From: Limnohabitans sp.
Lineage (GTDB): Bacteria > Pseudomonadota > Gammaproteobacteria > Burkholderiales > Burkholderiaceae_C
Reading direction: 5' to 3'
Length of the DNA: 6,575 bases
Assembly (NCBI GenBank): GCA_023260735.1
Contig: JALQUL010000319.1
Span: 1-6,575 of the forward strand
This document shows, in pieces, positions 1 through 6,150 of this stretch. Position numbers and translations under genes: made by a program. Below the pieces are notes generated by a model that searched no databases, was not told where the DNA came from, and saw only the letters and a list, made by a program, of their open reading frames with translations. Position 1 is the first letter of the stretch. Each line of letters opens with the position of its first letter.

Positions 1-905
1 CTCAGTGGTGTTATAAAATGGCTGAAAATGAATCTCTTTCTCCCGCCATCATGACGCGTGCAATTAAGGTGGCAAATGCCATTAAGGCCACTGGTCAAAA
101 CAAAAATATCGAACAATTATTAACAGATGTCATTGGTTCTACTATGCAAGCCATGAACGATCCGATTAAAACAGCTAAAGTGAGTCCTTTAGAGTTAAGT
201 TATGGACTTAATTTCGTGAATACTGATTACGATATGCGCCAATTAGTTCAGAGCTTAAAACAATTTCCAGAGGGGCGTATTTGTTTATATGGCCCACCAG
301 GCACAGGCAAAACTGCATTTGCTAAAAATGTGGCTCAAACTTTAGGTAAAGAATCCTTGATTAAAAAAGCCTCTGATATTTTTGCGCCGCATGTAGGAGA
401 AACCGAACGCAATATGGCCATGATTTTTAAACATGCAACAGAACAAAATGCAGTGCTTATTTTAGATGAAGCCGACAGTTTTTTACGCTCACGTCAATTT
501 GCCAAACAAAACTGGGAGGTAAATGCTATTAATGAAATGTTAACTCAACTTGAAAATTTTAATGGATTGTTTTTTGCAAGTACCAATTTAATGGAGCAAC
601 TTGATGAAGCAAGTTTGCGCCGCTTTGATTGCAAAATTAAATTTGATTTTTTAAAGCCCGAACAAACCATGCAACTTATGCAGCAAACTTGCCAACTGTT
701 AAATATTCAAGAGCCAATTCATTTGATGAAAGTAGAGACCATTGCCAATTTAACTGCCGGTGATTTTGCCACTATTTTGCGTCAGTCTAGACTTCGCCCC
801 ATTTTAAGCGTGGCTGAATTAATGACTCGTTTAAAAGCAGAAGTGAGCGTTAAAAAGCAATACACTGCACCATCGAGTATGGGATTTTTAGCCATGACGG
901 CATAA
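1..905 (+). CDS. AAA+ family ATPase, C-terminal part (5' end outside window)
   Basis: This is an AAA+ ATPase module, probably a chaperone-like or remodelling ATPase; its substrate is not known. Counting from the ATG at 18, the Walker A motif GPPGTGKT is at residues 92-99, Walker B LILDEAD at 147-153, a sensor 1-type segment FFASTN at 185-190, an arginine-finger-like RRFD at 201-204, and a sensor 2-region segment TAGDF near 246-250. The GETE..N segment after Walker A is typical of classical Cdc48/FtsH-type AAA modules. The frame stays open upstream of the ATG to the window edge (codons for Q-W-C-Y-K precede it), and no Shine-Dalgarno sequence precedes that ATG. From memory, related proteobacterial ATPases are much longer (about 700 residues) and carry this module at the C-terminus, so I treat this as a partial gene rather than a 295-residue protein. 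The ATPase assignment is firm; the biological role is unknown. Confidence 0.9.
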   Translation, partial: QWCYKMAENESLSPAIMTRAIKVANAIKATGQNKNIEQLLTDVIGSTMQAMNDPIKTAKVSPLELSYGLNFVNTDYDMRQLVQSLKQFPEGRICLYGPPGTGKTAFAKNVAQTLGKESLIKKASDIFAPHVGETERNMAMIFKHATEQNAVLILDEADSFLRSRQFAKQNWEVNAINEMLTQLENFNGLFFASTNLMEQLDEASLRRFDCKIKFDFLKPEQTMQLMQQTCQLLNIQEPIHLMKVETIANLTAGDFATILRQSRLRPILSVAELMTRLKAEVSVKKQYTAPSSMGFLAMTA

Positions 906-941
906 AAAGCCTATGTGTGGTTGACATGTTAAAAAGCCCCA

Positions 942-962
942 TAAAAAACTCTAGGTTTTTTA
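942..962 (+). terminator. weak A/T-rich terminator-like hairpin after the AAA+ gene
   Basis: TAAAAAAC (942-949) pairs with GTTTTTTA (955-962) around a five-base TCTAG loop, 37 bases past the AAA+ stop codon. The stem is eight base pairs but has only one G-C pair, and its own 3' arm supplies the T run. It fits an intrinsic terminator in an AT-rich genome, but it is thermodynamically weak and could be chance. Confidence 0.35.
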
Positions 963-1038
963 AACATAAAGTACAAATTTTTGTAAAGGATCTTGTATTT
1001 TTTGCTTGAATGCCCAAAATACGACAATGAATAAACCC

Positions 1039-1044
1039 AAGGAA
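1039..1044 (+). promoter_or_regulatory. ribosome binding site deciding the DUF1232 start
   Basis: AAGGAA lies six bases before the ATG at 1051. The in-frame TTG at 1006 and ATG at 1027 have no such sequence before them, so 1051 is the preferred start. Confidence 0.7.
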
Positions 1045-1050
1045 AATGAC

Positions 1051-1407
1051 ATGAATGAACTTCAAAATACGCCTCCCTATTCGGAAAGCAATTTTTGGGA
1101 AAAGTTAAAAAAATTTGCCAAAGTAGCTGGTAAAGAGGTTATCGAAAAAGCATTGTTTTTATATTATGCTGCCCAACAACCCGCTACCCCTTTGTGGGCA
1201 AAAACTGCTATTTACGGTGCATTGGCTTATTTTATTTCGCCTATAGATATGCTACCCGACCTTACCCCTTTATTGGGTTACACAGATGACCTCAGTATTT
1301 TGGCTGCCGCCCTAGTTACCGTCGCAAGCTATATTACTGATGAAGTTAAGCACAAAGCCAGAGACAAAATGCAAACTTGGTTTGGTAGTCCTGAACTAAA
1401 AGAGTAA
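1051..1407 (+). CDS. DUF1232 (YkvA-like) small membrane protein
   Basis: A 118-residue protein with the DUF1232/YkvA signature: a hydrophobic stretch from about residue 47 runs into SPIDMLPD (63-70) and then LLGYTDDL (74-81), followed by a second hydrophobic helix at about 82-96. The N-terminal 45 residues are charged and amphipathic, and the C-terminal tail (from about 98) is basic then acidic. The family is widespread in bacteria and has no agreed molecular function; it is probably associated with the inner membrane. I chose the ATG at 1051 because of the AAGGAA six bases upstream; starts further 5' would add up to 15 residues without RBS support. It stands alone between the AAA+ gene and a convergent exporter gene. 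Family assignment is confident, function unknown. Confidence 0.88.
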   Translation: MNELQNTPPYSESNFWEKLKKFAKVAGKEVIEKALFLYYAAQQPATPLWAKTAIYGALAYFISPIDMLPDLTPLLGYTDDLSILAAALVTVASYITDEVKHKARDKMQTWFGSPELKE

Positions 1408-1463
1408 AAATCTGTTTTAGAGAGTGGAATTGATGCAATCATCTTCTGCTTTAGTTGAATAAA

Positions 1464-1492
1464 TTAAGTAGTTGCAATTGTTAGCTACTTAA
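1464..1492 (-). terminator. hairpin between convergent genes, probable exporter terminator
   Basis: TTAAGTAG (1464-1471) and CTACTTAA (1485-1492) form a perfect eight-base-pair stem around a 13-base loop. It lies between the stop codons of the convergent DUF1232 and LysE-type genes. Read on the minus strand, the stem is followed by TTTATT, so it would best serve the exporter gene. On the plus strand there is no T run right after it. The stem is AT-rich and the loop long, so confidence is moderate to low. Confidence 0.4.
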
Positions 1493-1527
1493 ATGCTTTC
1501 ATGCACTTGCTACTATTCGCCCACAAT

Positions 1528-2148
1528 TTAACGGTTATTCAATGCCAACTTAACACCAAATCCAATTAAAGCAATACCGGCTAAACGGGTTGCCAATTTT
1601 CTTGCATACGGCAATCCTTTTATACTTAATGCAACCTTGTTGCCCAACAACACTAGCAAAGTTTGATAGATTGCACTAATCAATACAACAAAGGCAATCA
1701 TTACCATTAAAGTAAAACCACTGGCCTTAGGGCTAATGAACAGCGGAAAAAAAGAAACAAAAAATAATATCACTTTCGGATTAGTTAGACTTACAAAAAA
1801 CGACCGCTGAAAAAATACCCTTGCTGTTTGCTTATGATTGTTTTGAACTGACGCGTCGGATAATTGAATACGAATTAATTGCCATCCCATCCAAATTAAA
1901 TAAATAGCCCCCAGCGATTGCAAGCTATATAAAAAAATGGGATTTGCCTTTAATACAGCAGCCAATCCTATAACGGCGGCCAACATATAAATAAAATCAC
2001 CGCATAAAGTGCCGGCAACAGAAGCAAGCCCAGCGGTGTAACCTTGCCTAGCGGTGGCATTTAAAATGGCAATAGTACCCGCACCAGGAATACTTTGAAA
2101 AATCAATACGGCTAAAATAAAACTACTAAAATTTTCAATCCCAAACAT
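1528..2148 (-). CDS. LysE/RhtB family amino-acid exporter
   Basis: A 206-residue inner-membrane protein of normal length for the LysE/RhtB/LeuE family, which exports amino acids or related metabolites using the proton motive force. It shows the N-terminal hydrophobic helix ending in PGAGT (residues 21-25, family form PGP), a glycine-rich second helix with GTLCGD (46-51), a third helix with GAIYLIWMGW (80-89), a charged loop at about 97-110, and the conserved NPK of the second half (123-125) leading into further helices up to residue about 203. The substrate cannot be predicted from sequence. A GGGG at 2154-2157, five bases upstream of the start, is a passable ribosome binding site. It is transcribed divergently from the cobalamin block and converges on the DUF1232 gene, with no evident operon partner. 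Confidence 0.9.
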   Translation of the reverse strand: MFGIENFSSFILAVLIFQSIPGAGTIAILNATARQGYTAGLASVAGTLCGDFIYMLAAVIGLAAVLKANPIFLYSLQSLGAIYLIWMGWQLIRIQLSDASVQNNHKQTARVFFQRSFFVSLTNPKVILFFVSFFPLFISPKASGFTLMVMIAFVVLISAIYQTLLVLLGNKVALSIKGLPYARKLATRLAGIALIGFGVKLALNNR

Positions 2149-2177
2149 ACATACCCCAAATATCTAGAAAAACTAAT

Positions 2178-2208
2178 TTTATAAGCAGTCTTGCTCACTG
2201 TATATCAA
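2178..2208 (-). promoter_or_regulatory. candidate sigma-70 promoter for the exporter gene
   Basis: On the minus strand, TTGATA (2203-2208; five of six matches to the -35 consensus) is followed after 19 bases by TATAAA (2178-2183; five of six matches to the -10 consensus). The spacing is longer than the preferred 17. It would start transcription some 25 bases before the ATG of the LysE-type gene. Confidence 0.3.
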
Positions 2209-2259
2209 TGTTTCACTTAAAAATTAATCTATATCAAGTTAAGACCCAATTTTGTAATT

Positions 2260-2272
2260 AAGATAGTATCTT
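2260..2272. repeat. palindrome in divergent promoter region (operator-like)
   Basis: AAGATA-G-TATCTT is a perfect 13-base palindrome with a central G; allowing one extra T on the right, it extends by TT/AA. It lies between the divergent exporter and membrane-protein genes, about 50 bases upstream of the candidate exporter -35 element. This would suit a dimeric regulator, but no regulator gene adjoins it. Confidence 0.3.
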
Positions 2273-2430
2273 TAACAAGGTATGAGCAGATTACAATTAA
2301 TTTAAAAATCCTCAAAAAATGCAGAGCTTAGTGCTTTTTTTACCCAATTTCAGTACAACTTTTCCTAAAAAAGTTTGCTTGCCCTACTTGCTTATTAGTA
2401 CTATTGACCTGTCGCATACTAAAACAACCA

Positions 2431-2790
2431 ATGAATTTCCTCAATAAAGAACCGAACCCCAAAAGAATTGACTCTAGCACCGAGAGAAAAATTCTCAAAA
2501 AAATTCCTTGGCTTTTATTGCTTGGAACTGTTGTACCACTATTAGGTGTTGCCTTAGTTTATTTTTATGAACAGTTTAATCCTGTAAGTCCCACCTCTAC
2601 TCTCATGCATGCAGCCGATGATTCTTTCGAATTATTTTTTTATATGATGCTAGGTTTAATCTCTTTTATTTGGACTATGCTGTTAACGCTTGCCTTAGGT
2701 TGTGTGATTATGATTATTATGAAGGGTCCGCGTTATTCGGCTGACTCTTACGAGCTCAGCCACAAAGACAGACCTGATGGCTCAACTTAA
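2431..2790 (+). CDS. small two-helix inner-membrane protein, conserved hypothetical
   Basis: A 119-residue protein from the ATG at 2431 (a TTG at 2404 would add nine residues; neither has a visible Shine-Dalgarno sequence). A charged N-terminus (1-24) precedes a first membrane segment at about 26-46, a short periplasmic loop containing TSTLMHAADDS (55-65), a second long segment at about 68-97, and a cytoplasmic tail beginning MKGPRYSADSYEL (97-109) and ending in DRPD. That tail resembles the C-terminus of small proteobacterial membrane proteins I remember only as conserved hypotheticals. It ends 41 bases before cbiB on the same strand, so the two may be co-transcribed. A link to cobalamin is possible from position only; nothing in the protein shows it. 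Confidence 0.75.
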   Translation: MNFLNKEPNPKRIDSSTERKILKKIPWLLLLGTVVPLLGVALVYFYEQFNPVSPTSTLMHAADDSFELFFYMMLGLISFIWTMLLTLALGCVIMIIMKGPRYSADSYELSHKDRPDGST

Positions 2791-2831
2791 CCATCCATTT
2801 TTACTCTCATTTTTACGCTAGTTACCCTTCA

Positions 2832-3857
2832 ATGAACTTACCTTTATTTTTAGAATTATTTTTGTTCAACCATAAGGGCCTAGTTTTTTGCATCGCTTTA
2901 TTAATTGCCGCCTTCATTGATTGGTATATGGGCGAACCCAAAAGCCAATTTCACCCTGTGGTTTGGATGGGTCATTATCTTCAATATTGGGGACAAAAAA
3001 TTGCCCCCTTATTTCCAGAAAAAACCAAATTTCACCAAATAAAAAGTTTTACTTTAGGTGGTTTATTTTGGCTAATAGGCTTTGTTTTAGTAGGTGCAAT
3101 GGCTTTGACACTCGAGTGGTATTTATTTCAACTACCTTGGTATTTATCGGCTATTGGACTTGGCCTATTACTTAAGCCTCTATTTGCCGCCAAAATGTTA
3201 TTAACCGAGGTGTTAGCGGTCGAAACTGCATTAGCTCAATCACTACCAGCAGGCCAACAAAGATTGTCTTGGTTGTGTAGCCGGGATGTGACACAACTTG
3301 ACGCAGCACAAGTGCGTGAAACTGCCATTGAAACCCTTGCCGAAAATTTAAACGACTCTGTCGTCGCTCCAATTTTTTGGTTTGTTATTTTTGGTTTACC
3401 TGGTGCTGCTGTTTACCGTTTTGCCAATACCGCTGATGCAATGTGGGCATATATAGGTATGCGATCGGGACGACATTGGACTTGGGCAGGTAAGGTTGCT
3501 GCCCATATAGACGACATTTTGTCTTGGATTCCTGCTCGCCTAACTGCTTTTTTTATTGCTGTGTTAGCTGGGGGTATGGACTTTAAAAAACTATATCAAC
3601 AAGCCCAAATAACGCCATCTCCCAATGGTGGTTGGCCAATGGGTGCCATGGCTTTGGTTTTAAATATAAGCCTAGGAAAACCAGGTGTTTATCGACTCAA
3701 TCCCAAAGCCCCTGCGCCATTAGCTGAACACCTTCACAGAGCAGTCCATTTAAGTCAAAAGGTAGTTTTTTTAATGCTACTAGTGGCTAGTGTTTTATTA
3801 GTCATTAACGTCTCTACCTTTCAGACTATATTCACACAGCTTGGACTAACGCTATGA
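2832..3857 (+). CDS. cbiB: adenosylcobinamide-phosphate synthase CbiB (CobD)
   Basis: This inner-membrane enzyme of late cobalamin synthesis joins aminopropanol (or its phosphate) to adenosylcobyric acid, giving adenosylcobinamide (phosphate). The 341-residue product carries the expected family blocks: DWYMGEPKSQFHPVVWMG (30-47), LSWLCSRD (145-152), ETAIETLAENLNDSVVAPIF (163-182), FANTADAMWAY (197-207), AHIDDILSWIPARLTA (224-239) and SPNGGWPMGAMA (263-274), with hydrophobic segments at about 15-31, 76-95, 103-120, 180-195, 237-248 and 310-326. It is slightly longer than the usual 310-320 residues, mainly through a longer N-terminus. The ATG at 2832 has no clear ribosome binding site, and translation may depend on the upstream gene 41 bases away. 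It overlaps the next gene by ATGA. Naming caution: this is CbiB in Salmonella and CobD in Pseudomonas nomenclature. Confidence 0.95.
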   Translation: MNLPLFLELFLFNHKGLVFCIALLIAAFIDWYMGEPKSQFHPVVWMGHYLQYWGQKIAPLFPEKTKFHQIKSFTLGGLFWLIGFVLVGAMALTLEWYLFQLPWYLSAIGLGLLLKPLFAAKMLLTEVLAVETALAQSLPAGQQRLSWLCSRDVTQLDAAQVRETAIETLAENLNDSVVAPIFWFVIFGLPGAAVYRFANTADAMWAYIGMRSGRHWTWAGKVAAHIDDILSWIPARLTAFFIAVLAGGMDFKKLYQQAQITPSPNGGWPMGAMALVLNISLGKPGVYRLNPKAPAPLAEHLHRAVHLSQKVVFLMLLVASVLLVINVSTFQTIFTQLGLTL

Positions 3858-4858
3858 AACGAATTCACGGTGGCCCTAACGAATTGGGCCGAGCCAAATG
3901 GGATTTTTCAACCAATAATAATGCCTGTGGACCTTGCCCTATTATTTTATCTCAACTCACACATTTAGACGCTTCAAGTTACCCCGATTACCACTATACC
4001 GATCTTCAATCACAACTTGCACGGTTTCATCAAGTAAGTCCGGAGCGAATTGTTCTGGCCACTAGCGCCAGCGAAATGATAATGCGAATAAGTAGTTATT
4101 ACGCTTGTTTTCACTCTAGTTCAACAGACAAAAAAGTTTGGTATCCTGCCCAGTCTTATGGTGATTACCCATATGCCGCAAATGTATGGCAACTCGAACA
4201 CTGCCCCGACCCCTCTCAGACCAATTTAGTGTGGTTATGTGAACCTAGTAGCCCTTTGGGGCAATCCTTAGTCAATACCCACTCTTTAATGCAACACAGC
4301 CAAACACCCAACACAATGGTGGTACTAGACCGAGCTTATGAACCACTTCGCTTATCAGGTGTTAGTTCTTTTTCAAAGCAACAGTGCAATCAATTGTGGC
4401 AATTATGGTCACCCAATAAAGTGTTAGGGTTAACTGGGATTAGAGCAGCCTATTTAATCGCTCCAGAAATAACTCCCCAAGTCATGGCTACGATTAAACA
4501 ACTCAATCAAATGGCAGCCTCCTGGCCGATTGGTAGTCACGGTGTAGCCATGCTAAATGCTTGGACGCAAAGCAAAGTGCAAGATTGGATTCAACAAAGT
4601 CTCATACAACTTCAAAACTTAAAAGCACAACAAATCAATTGGATTAGAGAGCTAGATGGTGTAGAAATTTTACCGAGCCAGACTAATTTCTTTTGTATAA
4701 AAGCTCATCTTAATGCACAGATCTTAAAGCAGCATCAGGTTCAATTAAGAGATGCCACTTCATTTGGATTACCTGGCTATTGGAGGATTAGTGTTCAAAC
4801 TACTGAGGCTCAACATGCTTTAATAACAGCCCTGAAGCAAGCACTGATTCCAAAATAA
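3854..4858 (+). CDS. cobC: threonine-phosphate decarboxylase-like PLP enzyme (CobC; Salmonella CobD)
   Basis: A 334-residue fold-type I PLP enzyme of the aminotransferase class I/II superfamily. In this pathway the family decarboxylates L-threonine 3-phosphate to (R)-1-amino-2-propanol phosphate, the substrate that CbiB attaches. Support: the N-terminal HGGP (5-8) and DFSTNNNACGP (17-27) typical of CobC-type proteins, YPD (43-45), the PLP-nitrogen aspartate in VVLDRAYEPL (D159), the SPNKVLGLTGIR block with probable Schiff-base lysine K189 and R197, and the carboxylate-binding arginine in RISVQ (R311). The usual NPTG loop reads SPLG (133-136), a divergence from Salmonella-type enzymes. The start overlaps the cbiB stop as ATGA, indicating translational coupling. 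Decarboxylase activity is inferred from family and neighbour; a plain aminotransferase cannot be excluded from sequence. Confidence 0.9.
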   Translation: MKRIHGGPNELGRAKWDFSTNNNACGPCPIILSQLTHLDASSYPDYHYTDLQSQLARFHQVSPERIVLATSASEMIMRISSYYACFHSSSTDKKVWYPAQSYGDYPYAANVWQLEHCPDPSQTNLVWLCEPSSPLGQSLVNTHSLMQHSQTPNTMVVLDRAYEPLRLSGVSSFSKQQCNQLWQLWSPNKVLGLTGIRAAYLIAPEITPQVMATIKQLNQMAASWPIGSHGVAMLNAWTQSKVQDWIQQSLIQLQNLKAQQINWIRELDGVEILPSQTNFFCIKAHLNAQILKQHQVQLRDATSFGLPGYWRISVQTTEAQHALITALKQALIPK

Positions 4859-4905
4859 TCGAATGCTATTTGACATTGCTTGCAGGGACTTGTTTAAGCA
4901 CTCAC

Positions 4906-5409
4906 TTATTTTTTTCGATTTAAATATTTTTCCACTTGTTTTTTTTCCCATTCGGCAGTGTCGAATGGTGAAAATTGAAACACCCGTAGGCCATGAAACA
5001 AAACACCTAAGCCCCAGCCAAGCGCTACCCATATCACCCAAAAATAGGCTGGACTTTTAATAAAATTAAAAATAGCCAAACAGCTAACTATCACAAAATA
5101 CCGAATTAAATGCGAATAAAAACCCTTTAATTTTCTAACATGGGCAATTGCTAAAATTTCATCATTGCTTATTGATTGGCTATTAAAAGCCTGCTGCCCA
5201 GGCGTAGAACTAGTAGTGTTTGAACTCATTGGGGGTTCTTTCAAAGTGTTGAAATCGACTTCAAAAACAGAAGCCAAGGCCTTCAGCGATTCCACACTTG
5301 CTGATTGACCATTTTCAATACGCTGAATCGTACGAACACTTAGCCCACTTAAATCGGCTAACTGCTCTTGAGACCAGCCTTTTTGAAGACGTAATTTATA
5401 AACCAACAT
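4906..5409 (-). CDS. XRE-type helix-turn-helix regulator with C-terminal 2TM domain
   Basis: A 167-residue protein. Residues 3-57 form an XRE/Cro-type DNA-binding domain (LRLQKGWSQEQLADLSGLS, then VRTIQRIENG with the recognition helix). A serine/threonine-rich linker (about 60-85) joins it to a 2TM domain: an amphipathic AHVRKLKGFYSHLIRY entry (89-104), membrane segments at about 101-118 and 121-140, the GWGLGVLFHGLRVF motif (131-144) and a WEKKQVEKYLN tail (154-164). This matches the bacterial 2TM family often found fused to regulators or sensors, so the protein is probably a membrane-tethered repressor. AGGAG at 5416-5420, six bases before the ATG, is a strong ribosome binding site. It converges on cobC (47 bases between stops). 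Autoregulation through the repeats at 5481-5518 is a guess. Confidence 0.9.
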   Translation of the reverse strand: MLVYKLRLQKGWSQEQLADLSGLSVRTIQRIENGQSASVESLKALASVFEVDFNTLKEPPMSSNTTSSTPGQQAFNSQSISNDEILAIAHVRKLKGFYSHLIRYFVIVSCLAIFNFIKSPAYFWVIWVALGWGLGVLFHGLRVFQFSPFDTAEWEKKQVEKYLNRKK

Positions 5410-5415
5410 GCGTAA

Positions 5416-5420
5416 CTCCT
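5416..5420 (-). promoter_or_regulatory. ribosome binding site of the XRE-2TM gene
   Basis: AGGAG on the minus strand, six bases upstream of the ATG at 5409, fixes that start. Confidence 0.75.
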
Positions 5421-5476
5421 GAAATATGAGTCGAAATAATAACTTTAATAGATGAAAAAAAGAACGACAAACACCC

Positions 5477-5518
5477 GACAGAGCATGACTTGAGCATGAC
5501 AGATAAGTATTTTGAGCA
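5477..5518. repeat. helically phased short direct repeats upstream of the XRE gene
   Basis: GAGCATGAC occurs at 5481-5489 and again at 5492-5500, exactly eleven bases apart. A third partial copy, GAGCA, begins at 5514, two further periods of eleven on. GACAGA also flanks the pair at 5477-5482 and 5498-5503. The block lies 72-109 bases upstream of the XRE start. Such spacing places copies on one face of the helix and resembles a protein-binding array. Confidence 0.45.
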
Positions 5519-5549
5519 ATTTTAAAACTGTTGAATTGAGTTTATACAT

Positions 5550-5562
5550 CCTTAATCTAAGG
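5550..5562. repeat. small inverted repeat followed by T4
   Basis: CCTTA-ATC-TAAGG is a five-base-pair hairpin with a three-base loop, followed by TTTT on the plus strand. It is too short for a convincing terminator and may be an operator half or chance. A perfect TTGACA (5565-5570) follows it, but no good -10 element sits 16-18 bases further on. Confidence 0.25.
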
Positions 5563-5581
5563 TTTTGACAAAGTCACATCA

Positions 5582-5598
5582 TTGATGCTTTGCATCAA
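5582..5598. repeat. perfect inverted repeat TTGATGC-TTT-GCATCAA
   Basis: Seven perfectly complementary bases on each side of a three-base loop, 17 bases in all. It lies 11 bases downstream of a perfect TTGACA at 5565-5570, where the -10 region of a promoter would be. It could be an operator for a dimeric regulator or a hairpin in the 5' leader of the downstream gene. A TTG that opens the long frame at 5590 falls inside it, which argues against that TTG being the real start. Confidence 0.45.
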
Positions 5599-6138
5599 CT
5601 AAAATTACCCCAATCAATCACATTTAATTTTTACGCTTTAATTCCTTATGAAAATAATAGTCAATTGCTTTTTTTATGTCTTGCCATCTTTTTTAGTTCA
5701 ACCGTTCAGGCTCAAATCAAAATCACACCTGAAATGGCTAAAGATTTAGGCGCAATCGTCATAATTTTGGCTGAAAAAACAGATGGGGTAAAACTTGGCT
5801 ATTCACCCAATAGTATCGAATACGTTGACAAATTAATTTTGACATTTCGTAAAAAAGGAATGAAACCAGAACAGGTCAAAAAAACTTTGATTGTTTTAGC
5901 TTGCTATGTTGGTGAAGTTGCCGTTAGGAATTTAGATGCTAAATGGGAAATGCCAAATGAAGACCAACGAAAATTTGGTTTTAAAAATACCGGCATTACT
6001 ACAAAAAACGGGCTTTTTTCTGACCCAATTCAAAAAGCCTGCAAGCTCTTAATCAATGGTGAGGAGGACAGCTTAGTTACACTTTACCAAGTAATGGAAG
6101 TAAAAAATATTCCATTTGAACAGTTACAAAATAATTAA
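5590..6138 (+). CDS. predicted exported protein, unknown function; apparent frameshift in signal peptide
   Basis: The open frame encodes up to 182 residues. It contains a hydrophobic core and cleavage site LLFLCLAIFFSSTVQA-Q (26-42), so the mature protein is probably periplasmic or secreted, about 141 residues, beginning QIKITPEM. Visible segments are a YSPNSIEYVDKLI helix (71-83), a central ACYVGEVAVRNLDAKWE (104-120) and INGEEDSLVTLYQVM (155-169). The YVGE..W and GEED pattern recalls DUF3806-like proteins, but I cannot confirm this. The TTG at 5590 lies in an inverted repeat without a ribosome binding site and would give an odd 25-residue N-region. A better start is the ATG at 5648 in another frame: one extra T in the T7 run at 5669-5675 would give MKIIVNCFFLCLAIFF..., a standard signal peptide. 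The gene may therefore carry a one-base deletion, a sequencing error or a slippage site. A terminator follows it. Confidence 0.7.
   Translation: MHQLKLPQSITFNFYALIPYENNSQLLFLCLAIFFSSTVQAQIKITPEMAKDLGAIVIILAEKTDGVKLGYSPNSIEYVDKLILTFRKKGMKPEQVKKTLIVLACYVGEVAVRNLDAKWEMPNEDQRKFGFKNTGITTKNGLFSDPIQKACKLLINGEEDSLVTLYQVMEVKNIPFEQLQNN
5648..5749 (+). other. alternative 5' reading frame with T7 run (frameshift site)
   Basis: ATG at 5648 begins MKIIVNCFF, a typical signal-peptide N-terminus. Read as given, it continues out of frame with the downstream protein and stops at TAG 5747-5749. The run of seven T residues at 5669-5675 is where a single added base joins it to the long downstream frame. The slip could be mutational, a sequencing error, or ribosomal or transcriptional slippage. 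Confidence 0.5.
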
Positions 6139-6150
6139 AACGATAGACGA

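Noticed and set aside
921..949. TTGACA at 921-926 as a promoter for the DUF1232 gene
   Set aside because: No -10-like hexamer lies 16-18 bases downstream, and the terminator-like hairpin follows immediately.
850..1065. Minus-strand open frame of 71 codons across the AAA+ end and DUF1232 start
   Set aside because: It overlaps two supported genes and an A/T-rich gap, has no family resemblance and no ribosome binding site.
2326..2340. T7 run after GAGCTTAGTGC as an intrinsic terminator
   Set aside because: The bases before the T run form only a three-base-pair stem, and no plus-strand gene ends just upstream.
2149..2430. Cobalamin riboswitch upstream of the cbiB-cobC block
   Set aside because: I looked for the B12-box core (GCCACTG type) and surrounding conserved elements here and in 2791-2831 and found none.
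2921..3372. Open frames on both strands inside cbiB
   Set aside because: They are out-of-frame shadows of a strongly conserved cbiB coding region.
4868..4917. Terminator between cobC and the XRE gene
   Set aside because: TGCTT/AAGCA is only five pairs with a 14-base loop; the following T-rich stretch belongs to the XRE coding end.
4820..5060. Two short open frames (one per strand) across the cobC/XRE gene ends
   Set aside because: They overlap the ends of two confident genes in other frames and encode no recognisable protein.
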